42,805 bases of DNA from a virus: positions 1 through 42,805 of IMG/VR virus record IMGVR_UViG_3300049794_000013; one strand, given 5' to 3'. The notes below the pieces were generated by a model. It ran no database searches and was not told the DNA's origin. It saw nothing but the letters and a program-made list of their open reading frames with translations. The position numbers were made by a program, and so were the translations under genes. Of the stretch, positions 7,234-14,450 are shown piece after piece. Within the stretch, counting starts at the first letter, position 1, and every line of letters starts with the position of its first letter.

Positions 7234-7479
7234 ATGAACAGGCGTGAACGCGTCTTGCGCATGTTGTTTGCCGCCGGCGAGCGGCCCATCACCGCGCGGG
7301 AACTCGCCTGGCAGACCGGCGTACGCGTCTCTGGCGTGCGGCATGTGCTGCGCATCCTAGAGCGGCAAGGGCAGGCAGAGTGCCTGCATAGCGTGACGAT
7401 AGATAGATGCCTGCGATGGCGTTGGAAGGATAGGCAGGGCCATGAAATGGCTACGGCTGTACTCAAGTGTCCTGCATGA
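7234..7479 (+). CDS. Small winged-helix DNA-binding protein (81 aa)
   Basis: RVLRMLFAAGERPITARELA, then TGVRVSGVRHVLRILERQG, is the standard winged-helix pattern seen in MarR/BlaI-like or phage replication-loader N-terminal domains. I place the start at ATG 7234 because the longer frame begins inside the previous gene. It overlaps the next gene by 38 nt, so the pair is likely co-translated. It may regulate or assist the neighbouring replication protein. Confidence 0.65.
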   Translation: MNRRERVLRMLFAAGERPITARELAWQTGVRVSGVRHVLRILERQGQAECLHSVTIDRCLRWRWKDRQGHEMATAVLKCPA

Positions 7480-8335
7480 CCCCAAGGTGCAGATGTTGCC
7501 GCCGGCTCTGTTCAAGGGCTGGGTGAATCTGTTGTGCCTCGCCAACGAAAGCGAGCCACGCGGCGTGCTTCCTGACACGGAAACGATTGCGTGGGCGCTG
7601 CACATGACAGCCGAAGAAGCTGTAACGTTACTGGAAACGTTACAGGCAACTGGCTTAATTGATACATGCGACGATGGATTGTCGCCCCACAACTGGAATG
7701 GACGCCAAGCGCCGAGTGACGATGTGAACACACGTGTCTCGCAGTGGCGCGCACAAAAGCGGAATACGCCTAGCCCCACGCCGACGCCCAAACGACGTAA
7801 CGTTACACGTAACAAAAACGTAACGGCGCCAGAGGAGAAGAGAAGAGATATAGAGGAGAAGAGAGAAACGCGCGTGCGCGCGCGAGACTCTTTTTCGTCA
7901 CAAAACAAAGAAGTTACACAAGCAGAGGCGGACCCAGAGGCCGAACGCAGCGCCGATGTCGCTATCTTTACCGCGTGGTGTAGTGCTACCGGACGTGACG
8001 TGAAGATGTTCAGCGAGCGTCGTACATGGATGGGCAAGATACACGAACTGCGCATCAGTGAAGGATTGTCCCCACCCGGTGTGCCGCCACTCATCGCCCA
8101 GTATCGTGCCAAGTTTGGCAACGACAAGAACCCTAGCCCCGGCCAAGTCGTTGGCGTCTACTCCCAGTTAGGACCGATGCTCAATGGAACCTATCCAAGC
8201 GGTGCTACGCCAGCCAGAAAAGCTGCCCATAGCGCCGCTACCGCTGAAGAAAAAGAAGCCGCCAGTCGAGCCGCGTATCTCGCAAAAACCGCCGTGGTAC
8301 GTGAATTCGCGGGGGGCAACCTACCCACGGGATAG
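7442..8335 (+). CDS. Replication initiator/DnaD-like primosomal protein (297 aa)
   Basis: The N-terminal 85 residues (MKWLRLYSSVLHDPKVQMLP, then a winged-helix with GLIDT...NW) match the N-terminal domain of phage replication O/DnaD-type proteins, which bind the origin. A long basic, low-complexity linker rich in Arg/Glu (EEKRRDIEEKRETRVRARD) follows, then a compact helical C-terminal domain. The ATG has AGGCAGGG upstream. The linker region is A-rich DNA and could hold the origin, as in lambda O, but no clear iteron set is visible. Confidence 0.68.
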   Translation: MKWLRLYSSVLHDPKVQMLPPALFKGWVNLLCLANESEPRGVLPDTETIAWALHMTAEEAVTLLETLQATGLIDTCDDGLSPHNWNGRQAPSDDVNTRVSQWRAQKRNTPSPTPTPKRRNVTRNKNVTAPEEKRRDIEEKRETRVRARDSFSSQNKEVTQAEADPEAERSADVAIFTAWCSATGRDVKMFSERRTWMGKIHELRISEGLSPPGVPPLIAQYRAKFGNDKNPSPGQVVGVYSQLGPMLNGTYPSGATPARKAAHSAATAEEKEAASRAAYLAKTAVVREFAGGNLPTG

Positions 8336-8726
8336 TCGGGTCGTGTGCCCACGCTGCTTCGGCCGCGGCAGCAACGCCGGGCGTGCGCTGGATCGTGAGA
8401 CGGATACCGAGAGTGGCGAGATTCTCGAACGTGGTTGCATTGCCTGCTGGGATGGCTACGCAGAAGGGCCATGCCCGGCGCATAAGTGCCACATCTGCGA
8501 TGGTTCGGGCGTCGTTTGCCCGCAATGTCGTGGTGATCGTGTGGTGCGGCGTGACCTGCCCTTCGGCCATCCCGACTTTGGCAACTGGCCCGATGCGGCG
8601 CATGGTATTGTGGGCGAATATGTACGCTGTGATATCTGTTGCGAAGGCAACGGCATCAATCCGAACAAAGAAGCCGCCGCCATCCGCCGCTGGCTGGTGA
8701 AGCATCCACAGCAGCCGCAGTGGTAG
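8184..8726 (+). CDS. DnaJ-type zinc-finger protein (180 aa, start uncertain)
   Basis: The protein has repeated CxxCxGxG-like knuckles (CPRCFGRG, CIACWDGY, CHICDGSG, CPQCRGD, CDICCEGNG), as in the DnaJ central zinc domain, and no J domain. It probably binds DNA, RNA or an unfolded partner near the replication genes. ATG 8184 overlaps the upstream gene by 152 nt; GTG 8301 or GTG 8343 would shorten the protein while keeping every zinc knuckle. The region upstream of residue 50 is Pro/Lys-rich and could be either coding or a by-product of the overlap. Confidence 0.72.
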   Translation: MEPIQAVLRQPEKLPIAPLPLKKKKPPVEPRISQKPPWYVNSRGATYPRDSRVVCPRCFGRGSNAGRALDRETDTESGEILERGCIACWDGYAEGPCPAHKCHICDGSGVVCPQCRGDRVVRRDLPFGHPDFGNWPDAAHGIVGEYVRCDICCEGNGINPNKEAAAIRRWLVKHPQQPQW

Positions 8727-8750
8727 TTTCACTTTGGGAAGGACACGAGA

Positions 8751-8948
8751 ATGAGTATGCAGGTGCATGTCATTTTGCTGGCTATAAATAGTGCCTTTAC
8801 CTTGGGACTCGCTGCTGAGTGGCGCTGGATGCGTGACGACCTGCCGCGCTGGAATGTGCGGCTGATCGTCGGTATGATTGTCGTCAACATCGGCGTTATC
8901 GCGCTCAATGCCGTCTATCTTGGCGCGTTGGCGCTCGGGCACACGTAA
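8751..8948 (+). CDS. Small membrane protein with two predicted helices (65 aa)
   Basis: GGGAAGGA precedes ATG 8751. Two hydrophobic segments, about residues 6-22 (VILLAINSAFTLGLA) and 37-60 (LIVGMIVVNIGVIALNAVYLG), flank a short charged loop (RWMRDDLPRW). It ends the replication block, just ahead of the packaging-operon promoter. Holin-like or superinfection functions are possible, but nothing in the sequence decides. Confidence 0.6.
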   Translation: MSMQVHVILLAINSAFTLGLAAEWRWMRDDLPRWNVRLIVGMIVVNIGVIALNAVYLGALALGHT

Positions 8949-8970
8949 CCGCCGCGCCGCAGGAGTGATG

Positions 8971-8996
8971 TGCTACAGTACTGTTACGTCAAGTAG
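8971..8996 (+). promoter_or_regulatory. Promoter/operator module of the packaging operon
   Basis: TGCTACAGT (8971-8979) is an extended -10-like element followed by GTTACGTCAAGTAG (8983-8996). The whole module aligns with TGGTATAGT...GTTATGGTCAAGTAG before the portal gene (14422-14446). A perfect 10-bp palindrome, ACAGTACTGT, covers 8975-8984. No -35 hexamer is evident, which suggests an extended -10 promoter or one using an activator. Confidence 0.6.
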
Positions 8997-9027
8997 ACGC
9001 CGTACGCGATGCATGAGGATACGACAC

Positions 9028-9708
9028 ATGTTTACGACTGAGGACGTGGCGCTAGCGCACTTACAGCCGCACCCACGCAACTATCGCGCACACCCCGACG
9101 ACGAGATATCCCATCTCATGGAGTCCATCCAAGCCAACGGGGTGTACCGCAACGTGGTGGTGGCACAGGATGGGCGCACGATCCTCGCCGGACATGGCGT
9201 CGTAGAGGCAGCGTCACGCCTCGGTCTAGAGACGCTGCCCGTCTACCGCGTTGAGTACGGCAAGGACGACCCACGAGCGCTCAAGCTGCTCGTCTCGGAC
9301 AACGAGATTAGCCATCTAGCCGAAGTGGATGATCGTGCGCTCACTGAACTCTTGCGCGAGCTACAAGCGGGTGAAGCAGAGCTCCTGGGCACGGGCTACG
9401 ACGAGGCGATGCTGGCCAACCTGCTATTTGTGACACGACCGGCAAGCGAGATACGCGACCTGGACGCCGCCGCGCAGTGGGTGGGGATGCCGGACTATGA
9501 CGAGGGACCGGGGCGTATCCAGCTCCTACTCAATTTCATGAGTGAAGAGGACCGCGCTGAATGCTGTGGCCTCCTAGGCGTTGACGCGACTGCGGTGGCG
9601 AACGCGAAGACAGGGCGTGGGTGGTCCGTCCGCTGGCCCGTCCGTCCGTATGATGATTCGCGCGCCCTCGCGTTTACCGCCGGGGAAGGGGATGATGATG
9701 ATGAGTAA
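9028..9708 (+). CDS. ParB-like nuclease/CTPase-domain protein (226 aa)
   Basis: The N-terminal half has the ParB/Srx order: LQPHPRNYRAHPDDEI, a helix ending SIQANG, VVVAQDGRTILAGHG, and AASRLGLETLPV. The GHG version with downstream DNEI is typical of stand-alone phage ParB proteins found near methylases or modification genes, rather than chromosome-partition ParB. ATG 9028 follows GAGG at 9015-9018. The stop overlaps the repeated ATGATGATGATG start of the glycosyltransferase, so the pair is translationally coupled. A link to DNA modification or packaging is inferred from context. Confidence 0.8.
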   Translation: MFTTEDVALAHLQPHPRNYRAHPDDEISHLMESIQANGVYRNVVVAQDGRTILAGHGVVEAASRLGLETLPVYRVEYGKDDPRALKLLVSDNEISHLAEVDDRALTELLRELQAGEAELLGTGYDEAMLANLLFVTRPASEIRDLDAAAQWVGMPDYDEGPGRIQLLLNFMSEEDRAECCGLLGVDATAVANAKTGRGWSVRWPVRPYDDSRALAFTAGEGDDDDE

Positions 9709-10624
9709 GCGCGTCCTACCGCGTTACCCTATCTACATCCCCTCGAAGGGGCGCGCCGACTGCTGCTTTACCGCGCGCTGCCTCGCGGACGGCGGTGTCC
9801 CGTTCTCGCTCGTGGTAGAGCCACACGAGGCGGACGCCTATGCGGCGCGGTTCGGGAGTGAGCGTCTCCTCGTGCTCCCCTTTCGGGATCGGGGGAACGT
9901 TATCCCGGCGCGTAACTGGATCCTGGAGCATGCGCAAGCGAGCGGAGCCGTACGGCATTGGACGTTGGATGACAATATCCGCCATTTCGGGCGCCGCTAC
10001 CGTGCTAAGCGGCTATATTGTGAGCCTGGGATCGCGTTGCGGGTCTGCGAGGACTTTACCGATCGCTATGAGAATATCGCGATTAGCGGACTGAACTACT
10101 ACATGTTCGTGCCCGACCACGAGCGCATTCTACCGGTCCAAGTCAACTGCCACGTCTACTCGTGCATGCTCATACGCAACGACCTACCGTACCGCTGGCG
10201 TGGGTACTACAACGAAGATACGGACCTGTGCCTACAGGTGCTCGCGGGCGGCTGGTGTACTGTCCTGCTGAATACGTTCCTGGCCCAGAAGCTTAAGACG
10301 ATGGTAGTGAAGGGTGGGAATACCGCCGCGCTCTACCAAGGCGATGGCCGCCTACGCATGGCGCGCTCACTTGAGCGGATGTGGCCGGGTGTGGTAACGA
10401 CCGAAAGGCGCTTTCAGCGCCCACAGCACGTCATCAAGGATAGTTGGAAACAGTTCGATACGCCGCTGAAGCTGAAGCCTGGCATGTCGCTGGAGCAGCT
10501 TGCAGCGCTGCCGGTAGACGAGTATGGGATGGCGCTCATGCAAGTGGGTGAACAGATCAAGAGTCCGCACATCCGCGCGCTACTTACCGACTGGCAGCAG
10601 ACGCACACAGGTGAGGCATCCTAA
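9701..10624 (+). CDS. GT-A fold glycosyltransferase of the TET-associated (TAGT) type, possible DNA-modifying enzyme
   Basis: The protein opens with YPIYIPSKGRAD, followed by a Rossmann-like half and HWTLDDN with D90-D91-N92 as the predicted metal/nucleotide-sugar motif; NEDTD at 171-175 resembles the acceptor-side motif. This layout fits TAGT-type phage glycosyltransferases, which are associated with sugar addition to oxidised pyrimidines in DNA. Four in-frame ATGs (9692, 9695, 9698, 9701) lie behind GGAAGGG, so the exact start is uncertain. No TET/JBP or hydroxymethylating enzyme is visible here, so the substrate is open. Confidence 0.72.
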   Translation: MSKRVLPRYPIYIPSKGRADCCFTARCLADGGVPFSLVVEPHEADAYAARFGSERLLVLPFRDRGNVIPARNWILEHAQASGAVRHWTLDDNIRHFGRRYRAKRLYCEPGIALRVCEDFTDRYENIAISGLNYYMFVPDHERILPVQVNCHVYSCMLIRNDLPYRWRGYYNEDTDLCLQVLAGGWCTVLLNTFLAQKLKTMVVKGGNTAALYQGDGRLRMARSLERMWPGVVTTERRFQRPQHVIKDSWKQFDTPLKLKPGMSLEQLAALPVDEYGMALMQVGEQIKSPHIRALLTDWQQTHTGEAS

Positions 10625-11076
10625 TGGCGCAACGCGGGCGGAAACTCAAGCTTACAGAAGAAGTCGAGAAGAAGCTGCATGATGCGCTCGACATGGGCTT
10701 GTCTTACAAGCATGCGGCGCAGTACGCCGGGATTGGCGAATCTACTTTCTGGCGCTACATGGCAGAAAAGAAAGAATTTCAAGAGTCTATCCATGCGCGA
10801 GAAAGCCGTGCGGCGCTGATGCTTATGGCCCTCATCCAGAAAGCGGCGCAAGATGATTGGCGCGCCGCTGCGTGGAAGCTCGAACATCGCTGGCCGGATG
10901 ACTATGCTAAGAACCGTATCGAGGTTGAGCATAGCGGGGCGATTAAGATGCACCTGGCACTAGAGCAGCTTCAGAGCGCGCTTGATGAGGTATTCGGGCA
11001 GGATACCGCTGCTAAACGCGCTTTTACGGCGAAGATGGCCGCCAGAGAAGCAGCACGCGTAGCGGGGGTGAACTAG
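10624..11076 (+). CDS. terS: Terminase small subunit (DNA-recognition protein)
   Basis: A 150-aa protein with an N-terminal helix-turn-helix (YKHAAQYAGIGESTFWRYM) followed by helical sequence with AALMLMALIQKAAQDDWRAA. This is common in small terminase subunits that recognise pac or cos and recruit the large subunit. Its ATG shares a base with the previous stop (TAATG), and the large-subunit ATPase gene starts 1 nt after its stop. Position is as informative as sequence. Confidence 0.8.
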   Translation: MAQRGRKLKLTEEVEKKLHDALDMGLSYKHAAQYAGIGESTFWRYMAEKKEFQESIHARESRAALMLMALIQKAAQDDWRAAAWKLEHRWPDDYAKNRIEVEHSGAIKMHLALEQLQSALDEVFGQDTAAKRAFTAKMAAREAARVAGVN

Positions 11077-11077
11077 C

Positions 11078-11869
11078 GTGGACACTGTCGGTATCTGGAG
11101 TGAATTGCACCACAAGAACGACCGCGTGGCCTTCGCCCGCCGTGCCGGCTTTGACCCGGAAGAGTGGCAAGCGCGCGTGCTGCACAGCGAGTCGCCGCGT
11201 ATCCTGCTCAACTGCTCACGTCAAAGCGGCAAGAGTAGCACGGTGGCCGTGCTGGCGTGCCACACGGCGCTCTACGTGCCCAACAGCACCACGCTGATCG
11301 TGAGCTATGCGCTACGCCAGAGCGTCGAGTTGTTTCGCAAGGTGGTGAGTCGTGGCACAGTCGTCTCCTACATGCCCACGATGGTTCTGGGTGCCACACA
11401 AACGAGTTTCGAGTTTGACAATGGCTCGCGCGTGGTGGCGCTTCCAGGCTCTGAAGCCTCCATACGCTCATTCAGCAACGTGCACACGCTGTTATTCGAT
11501 GAGGCGTCGCATGTGCCGAATGAGACATATGAGGCGGCGCGCCCCGTGGTAGCGGCCACCGGTGGCGGGCGTATCATCGCCCTGTCGACGCCGTACGGCA
11601 CTCGTGGCTGGTGGTACGAGGCCTGGCGCGATGAGACGAGCGAGGCCGAGCCGTGGGAACGCTACCGCGTGAAGGCGTGGGAATGCCCGCACATCAAGCC
11701 CGAGTTTCTGGCACATGAGAAGCGCCGCATGGGCAATTGGTGGTTCGACCAGGAATACGGCACGGAATTCCGCGATGCGCAGGATGCGGTATTCCGCCAG
11801 GAAGACATTGACCGCATGTTCAGCGAAGACTACGACACGTGGGACTTGGGGGGAGGCGACAACGCATGA
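11078..11869 (+). CDS. terL: Terminase large subunit, ATPase half (separate gene)
   Basis: GTG 11078 starts a 263-aa protein with Walker A CSRQSGKS (residues 46-53), Walker B LLFDEA (Asp141-Glu142) and the coupling motif ALSTPYGTRGWW. These are the motor motifs of a large terminase. The chain stops at residue 263 without the RNase-H nuclease domain that normally follows; that domain is in the gene at 12619-13392, with three small genes between. Its TGA overlaps the next ATG. The gene shows no frameshift scar, so the split looks stable. Confidence 0.92.
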   Translation: MDTVGIWSELHHKNDRVAFARRAGFDPEEWQARVLHSESPRILLNCSRQSGKSSTVAVLACHTALYVPNSTTLIVSYALRQSVELFRKVVSRGTVVSYMPTMVLGATQTSFEFDNGSRVVALPGSEASIRSFSNVHTLLFDEASHVPNETYEAARPVVAATGGGRIIALSTPYGTRGWWYEAWRDETSEAEPWERYRVKAWECPHIKPEFLAHEKRRMGNWWFDQEYGTEFRDAQDAVFRQEDIDRMFSEDYDTWDLGGGDNA

Positions 11870-12099
11870 GCGCGACGTATACATGGCCGTACCTGCCGTA
11901 CGCCGCAACCGCTGCACCAGAGATAGGGCGCTATCAACTCTTCGAGTCTGCCGGCGGCGCGCTGTATCGGATTGACACGGTTGAGGGGGACACCTGGCGT
12001 TGGGGCGGCAAGATGTGGCGCATGCTGGAGGAAGAGCCAACAGATGAGCCAACAGATGAGCCAACAGATGAGCCAACGGAAGGGGAGCCGGACGCATGA
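11866..12099 (+). CDS. Hypothetical protein with a PTDE repeat tail (77 aa)
   Basis: ATG 11866 overlaps the terminase ATPase stop. The first 50 residues look like a small beta-rich domain (YQLFESAGGALYRIDTVEGD, then RWGGKMWRML); the rest is an acidic tail of four near-identical EPTD units encoded by a perfect 12-nt repeat. It lies between the two halves of the terminase, so it may be a packaging-complex partner. No family is recognised. Confidence 0.6.
   Translation: MSATYTWPYLPYAATAAPEIGRYQLFESAGGALYRIDTVEGDTWRWGGKMWRMLEEEPTDEPTDEPTDEPTEGEPDA
12034..12081 (+). repeat. 12-nt tandem repeat, four copies, in a coding tail
   Basis: GAGCCAACAGAT is repeated exactly at 12034, 12046 and 12058, with a fourth copy, GAGCCAACGGAA, at 12070. 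It encodes E-P-T-D in frame. Copy number could change by slippage without breaking the frame. Confidence 0.9.
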
Positions 12100-12362
12100 G
12101 CAAGCCGATTGTGTTTCATACTGGCCCGTGGACGGTGGGCGATTTGCTTATGGCCATGCGGATTGAACGCAACGATCAGGACATTGAGGCGCTCGTTACG
12201 TTGCTCGTCTCACGGTCGGATGCGTCAGCAGAGACCATTTTAGCGCTGCCCATGTCTGAACTGGAAACGCTGGTGAAGCAGATGGCCGAGACGCTGCACA
12301 CAGCGGGCGTGATGGATGGGCTGGCGCGTTCCTGGCGCCGTCGTGAAGGGGCACCACAGTGA
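12096..12362 (+). CDS. Hypothetical protein between terminase halves (88 aa)
   Basis: It overlaps the preceding stop by 4 nt and its own TGA overlaps the following GTG. The product is mostly helical: GDLLMAMRIERNDQDIEALVTLL, then ETILALPMSELETLVKQMAE, with a basic C-terminus (SWRRREG). No family is recognised. Its helical, charged make-up resembles small assembly chaperones, but this is weak. Confidence 0.6.
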   Translation: MSKPIVFHTGPWTVGDLLMAMRIERNDQDIEALVTLLVSRSDASAETILALPMSELETLVKQMAETLHTAGVMDGLARSWRRREGAPQ

Positions 12363-12622
12363 GAGGCTTCAAAGGCTATAGAGACAACCCGCCAGAGTCC
12401 TATGCTGCGGTTGATGCCGGTCTCACGAACCTGGGAGACCTGCCAGACTATGAGGGGGTCATTTTTGAGGATGGCACGGTTGCGGTACGCTGGCTAACGA
12501 CCTTCCGTTCACATGTCATCTGGCCCAACTATGACACGTTCTATGCCGTCCACGGCCATCCCGAGTACGGCACGCGCATCGAGTGGTTCACGCTCGTGCC
12601 AGAAGTGAGTAGCGAGCCATGA
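12359..12622 (+). CDS. Hypothetical protein between terminase halves (87 aa, GTG start)
   Basis: The GTG start overlaps the upstream stop (GTGA) and the stop overlaps the nuclease ATG. The protein is rich in aromatic residues and beta-like sequence (DYEGVIFEDGTVAVRWLTTF, then WPNYDTFYAVHGHPEYG). It may be a small structural or binding domain; no match is recognised. The strict chain of overlaps from 11866 to 12619 suggests stoichiometric co-translation with both terminase halves. Confidence 0.6.
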   Translation: MRGFKGYRDNPPESYAAVDAGLTNLGDLPDYEGVIFEDGTVAVRWLTTFRSHVIWPNYDTFYAVHGHPEYGTRIEWFTLVPEVSSEP

Positions 12623-13392
12623 GCACCAGTGACCCCACGTCCATCCGTGACCTGCTAGGCCGTGTGCGGGCCGTACATATCGGCGTCGACCTGGGCCAGA
12701 CGGTCGACTTCAGCGCAATAGCCGTGGTGGAAGTGGGCGAGCGACCGTCAGATCGCATGTATAAAGACTGGCGCACGGGCAAGATGGTCCCGGTACCCGA
12801 AGCCACCTACCGCGTGCAGCGTCTACAGCGGCTAGACCTGGGGACGGCCTGGGTGCTGATTGCCGCGCGAGTCGTGGACGTGGTGGCGAGTCTATGGGAC
12901 TGGGAAAAGAAGCTACGCACGGCCGGTGCGTTACTCCCCAACGGTCCACAACTGCCATGGGATATCTGGGCCGATGCGACGGGCGTAGGCAAGCCGATCA
13001 TGGAACTCATCGCCAACGGGTTGGAAGCCGAGCCACGCACACGGCGGGCACGGCTACACCCCGTGAAGTTCTACCACGGCGACGAATTTAGGCGCGGACA
13101 ACTGGACGACGGCACGACGGACGCGCTGGGCAAAGCCTATCTCGTCTCGCGGTTGCAATCGTTGGCGCAAGCGGAACCGCCGCTGCTTAGGTTGCCGCCA
13201 CGTGACCCGGAAGCGCAGACGATGATGCAAGAGCTGAAGGACTACAGGATCAAAGTTGACACCGATGCCAATGATCGGTATGGGGCCTTCAGCACGGGCG
13301 CACACGACGACCTGGTGACGGCGCTGGGCCTAGCATGCATCGAGGAGCCGGGGTACTACAGCGTGGAGAGTGGGCCGAATCTGTGGCCGTAG
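12619..13392 (+). CDS. Terminase large subunit, nuclease half (separate gene)
   Basis: The 257-aa protein has the RNase-H-fold pattern of terminase nucleases: VHIGVDLGQTVDFSAIAVVE with Asp24, IWADATGVGKP with Asp119, and GAHDDLVTALGLA with Asp230-Asp231. These acidic residues would hold the two metals that cut DNA during packaging. The protein lacks Walker motifs, which are on the gene at 11078. The two products must work together, either by non-covalent contact or via the small proteins between them. Start and stop are clean. Confidence 0.9.
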   Translation: MSTSDPTSIRDLLGRVRAVHIGVDLGQTVDFSAIAVVEVGERPSDRMYKDWRTGKMVPVPEATYRVQRLQRLDLGTAWVLIAARVVDVVASLWDWEKKLRTAGALLPNGPQLPWDIWADATGVGKPIMELIANGLEAEPRTRRARLHPVKFYHGDEFRRGQLDDGTTDALGKAYLVSRLQSLAQAEPPLLRLPPRDPEAQTMMQELKDYRIKVDTDANDRYGAFSTGAHDDLVTALGLACIEEPGYYSVESGPNLWP

Positions 13393-13409
13393 TGAGAAAG
13401 GGAACGACG

Positions 13410-13667
13410 ATGATTTTCGACATGGGCAAGCTGCCTGATCGCAACCAGTACCGCACACAGGTCCAGTGTGACGGCCAAAGTGGCGGCTGCACGCAGCGCT
13501 ACAACATCGACATGGACATGTGGTTTATCGAGCATGACTTTCTCAATCACAACGGCGCCGATCCGCGCCCGGACCAGGTGCAGGCGTTTCTTACGGGCGC
13601 GAAGTGGATGACGGTGACGGGTAACGATGGGATCGTGCGGCACTATTGCCCGGAGCACACGCCATGA
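13410..13667 (+). CDS. Small cysteine-containing hypothetical protein (85 aa)
   Basis: GAAAGGGA lies just before ATG 13410. Cysteines at VQCDGQSGGCTQ and a late HYCPEH give a possible C-C-C-H metal site. Acidic and aromatic residues dominate between them (DMDMWFIEHDFL). It is first in a run of four small overlapping genes between terminase and portal. Function unknown. Confidence 0.58.
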   Translation: MIFDMGKLPDRNQYRTQVQCDGQSGGCTQRYNIDMDMWFIEHDFLNHNGADPRPDQVQAFLTGAKWMTVTGNDGIVRHYCPEHTP

Positions 13668-13936
13668 GCGACGAATACTTGGACTGCCCAGCAGAGCACA
13701 TGACATTCGAGTTAGACGATACGTTGGTGAGTCGTGGCTATGCCAAGGCGCCCGGCGCGGCGGACTTGTGGATGCGCTGTCAAGACTGTGGCACGTGGGC
13801 GATTCTGCGCTACCACCCGGACTACCCGCTGGACGGGCTGCATGAGCGCATGCGTGAGCTGGCCCCTGGCCGGCATGCGTCGCAATTCGAGGCGTTAGTG
13901 CGGGGCATCCGCGCACGGGAAGGACAAACGACATGA
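13664..13936 (+). CDS. Small CxxC protein (90 aa)
   Basis: ATG 13664 overlaps the previous stop. The N-terminus carries a CPAEH-like Cys/His element and the middle RCQDCGTW, so a zinc-ribbon-like site is possible. The C-terminal third is a charged helix (HERMRELAPGRHASQFEALV). No family is recognised. Confidence 0.55.
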   Translation: MSDEYLDCPAEHMTFELDDTLVSRGYAKAPGAADLWMRCQDCGTWAILRYHPDYPLDGLHERMRELAPGRHASQFEALVRGIRAREGQTT

Positions 13937-14202
13937 CACGCCTCACACGCATCGTCTGCGACAACCCGGACTGCAAGGCGCAGGTAGAGATGTTCGCTGG
14001 CGAGTACTTCATGCACTATCAGGGTATGGAAGATACGCCAGTTGGCTGGTATCGCCTGACGTACTACGAGCCGAAAGCAGTAGACGCTACGGTGGCAGTG
14101 CTGAATCCGCACGAACCGCGCTATTTCTGCTCGGTGGCCTGCGTGCGTGAGTTCACCGGCCATGCGAAAGAGCCGCAGACGCGCGAAGGGAACACCCGAT
14201 GA
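13933..14202 (+). CDS. Small zinc-binding protein (89 aa)
   Basis: IVCDNPDCKAQV near the N-terminus and FCSVACVREF near residue 74 form the C-x4-C...C-x3-C arrangement of a treble-clef zinc site, close in look to FPG/MYM-type fingers. Between them is a strand-rich stretch. It overlaps its neighbours by 4 nt on both sides. Target unknown. Confidence 0.6.
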   Translation: MTRLTRIVCDNPDCKAQVEMFAGEYFMHYQGMEDTPVGWYRLTYYEPKAVDATVAVLNPHEPRYFCSVACVREFTGHAKEPQTREGNTR

Positions 14203-14402
14203 GCGATGATGAGGATATCCCCATCCCCGTGACCGCCGAAGAGTGGCGAGACGCCTACTGGCGCCACGTGCCGATGTACCAGGCGGAGAACGCGGAGTTA
14301 CGGAAGCACTTAGCGGAACTCTACGCACGCGAGTGGGGAGCGCCTGAGCACAGCGGTCCAGGTGAGTATCGTTGGCCGCCGCCCGATGCGGAAAAGCCAT
14401 AA
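14199..14402 (+). CDS. Hypothetical acidic protein (67 aa)
   Basis: The protein begins with an acidic stretch (MSDDEDIPIPVTAEEW), then a helical part with QAENAELRKHLAELYAREW that could form a short coiled coil, and ends in a Pro-rich tail. It overlaps the upstream gene and is the last gene before the portal promoter and leader. No family is recognised. Confidence 0.5.
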   Translation: MSDDEDIPIPVTAEEWRDAYWRHVPMYQAENAELRKHLAELYAREWGAPEHSGPGEYRWPPPDAEKP

Positions 14403-14421
14403 CCCATACGCCGCGCGCTTG

Positions 14422-14446
14422 TGGTATAGTTGTTATGGTCAAGTAG
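14422..14446 (+). promoter_or_regulatory. Promoter/operator module of the structural operon
   Basis: TGGTATAGT at 14422-14430 is an extended -10 (TGn-TATAGT). It is followed at 14432-14446 by GTTATGGTCAAGTAG, which would cover the start of transcription. The module matches 8971-8996 in order and spacing, and its 15-bp box recurs with one change in the lysis promoter. No good -35 lies 17 nt upstream. Confidence 0.65.
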
Positions 14447-14450
14447 CCAG

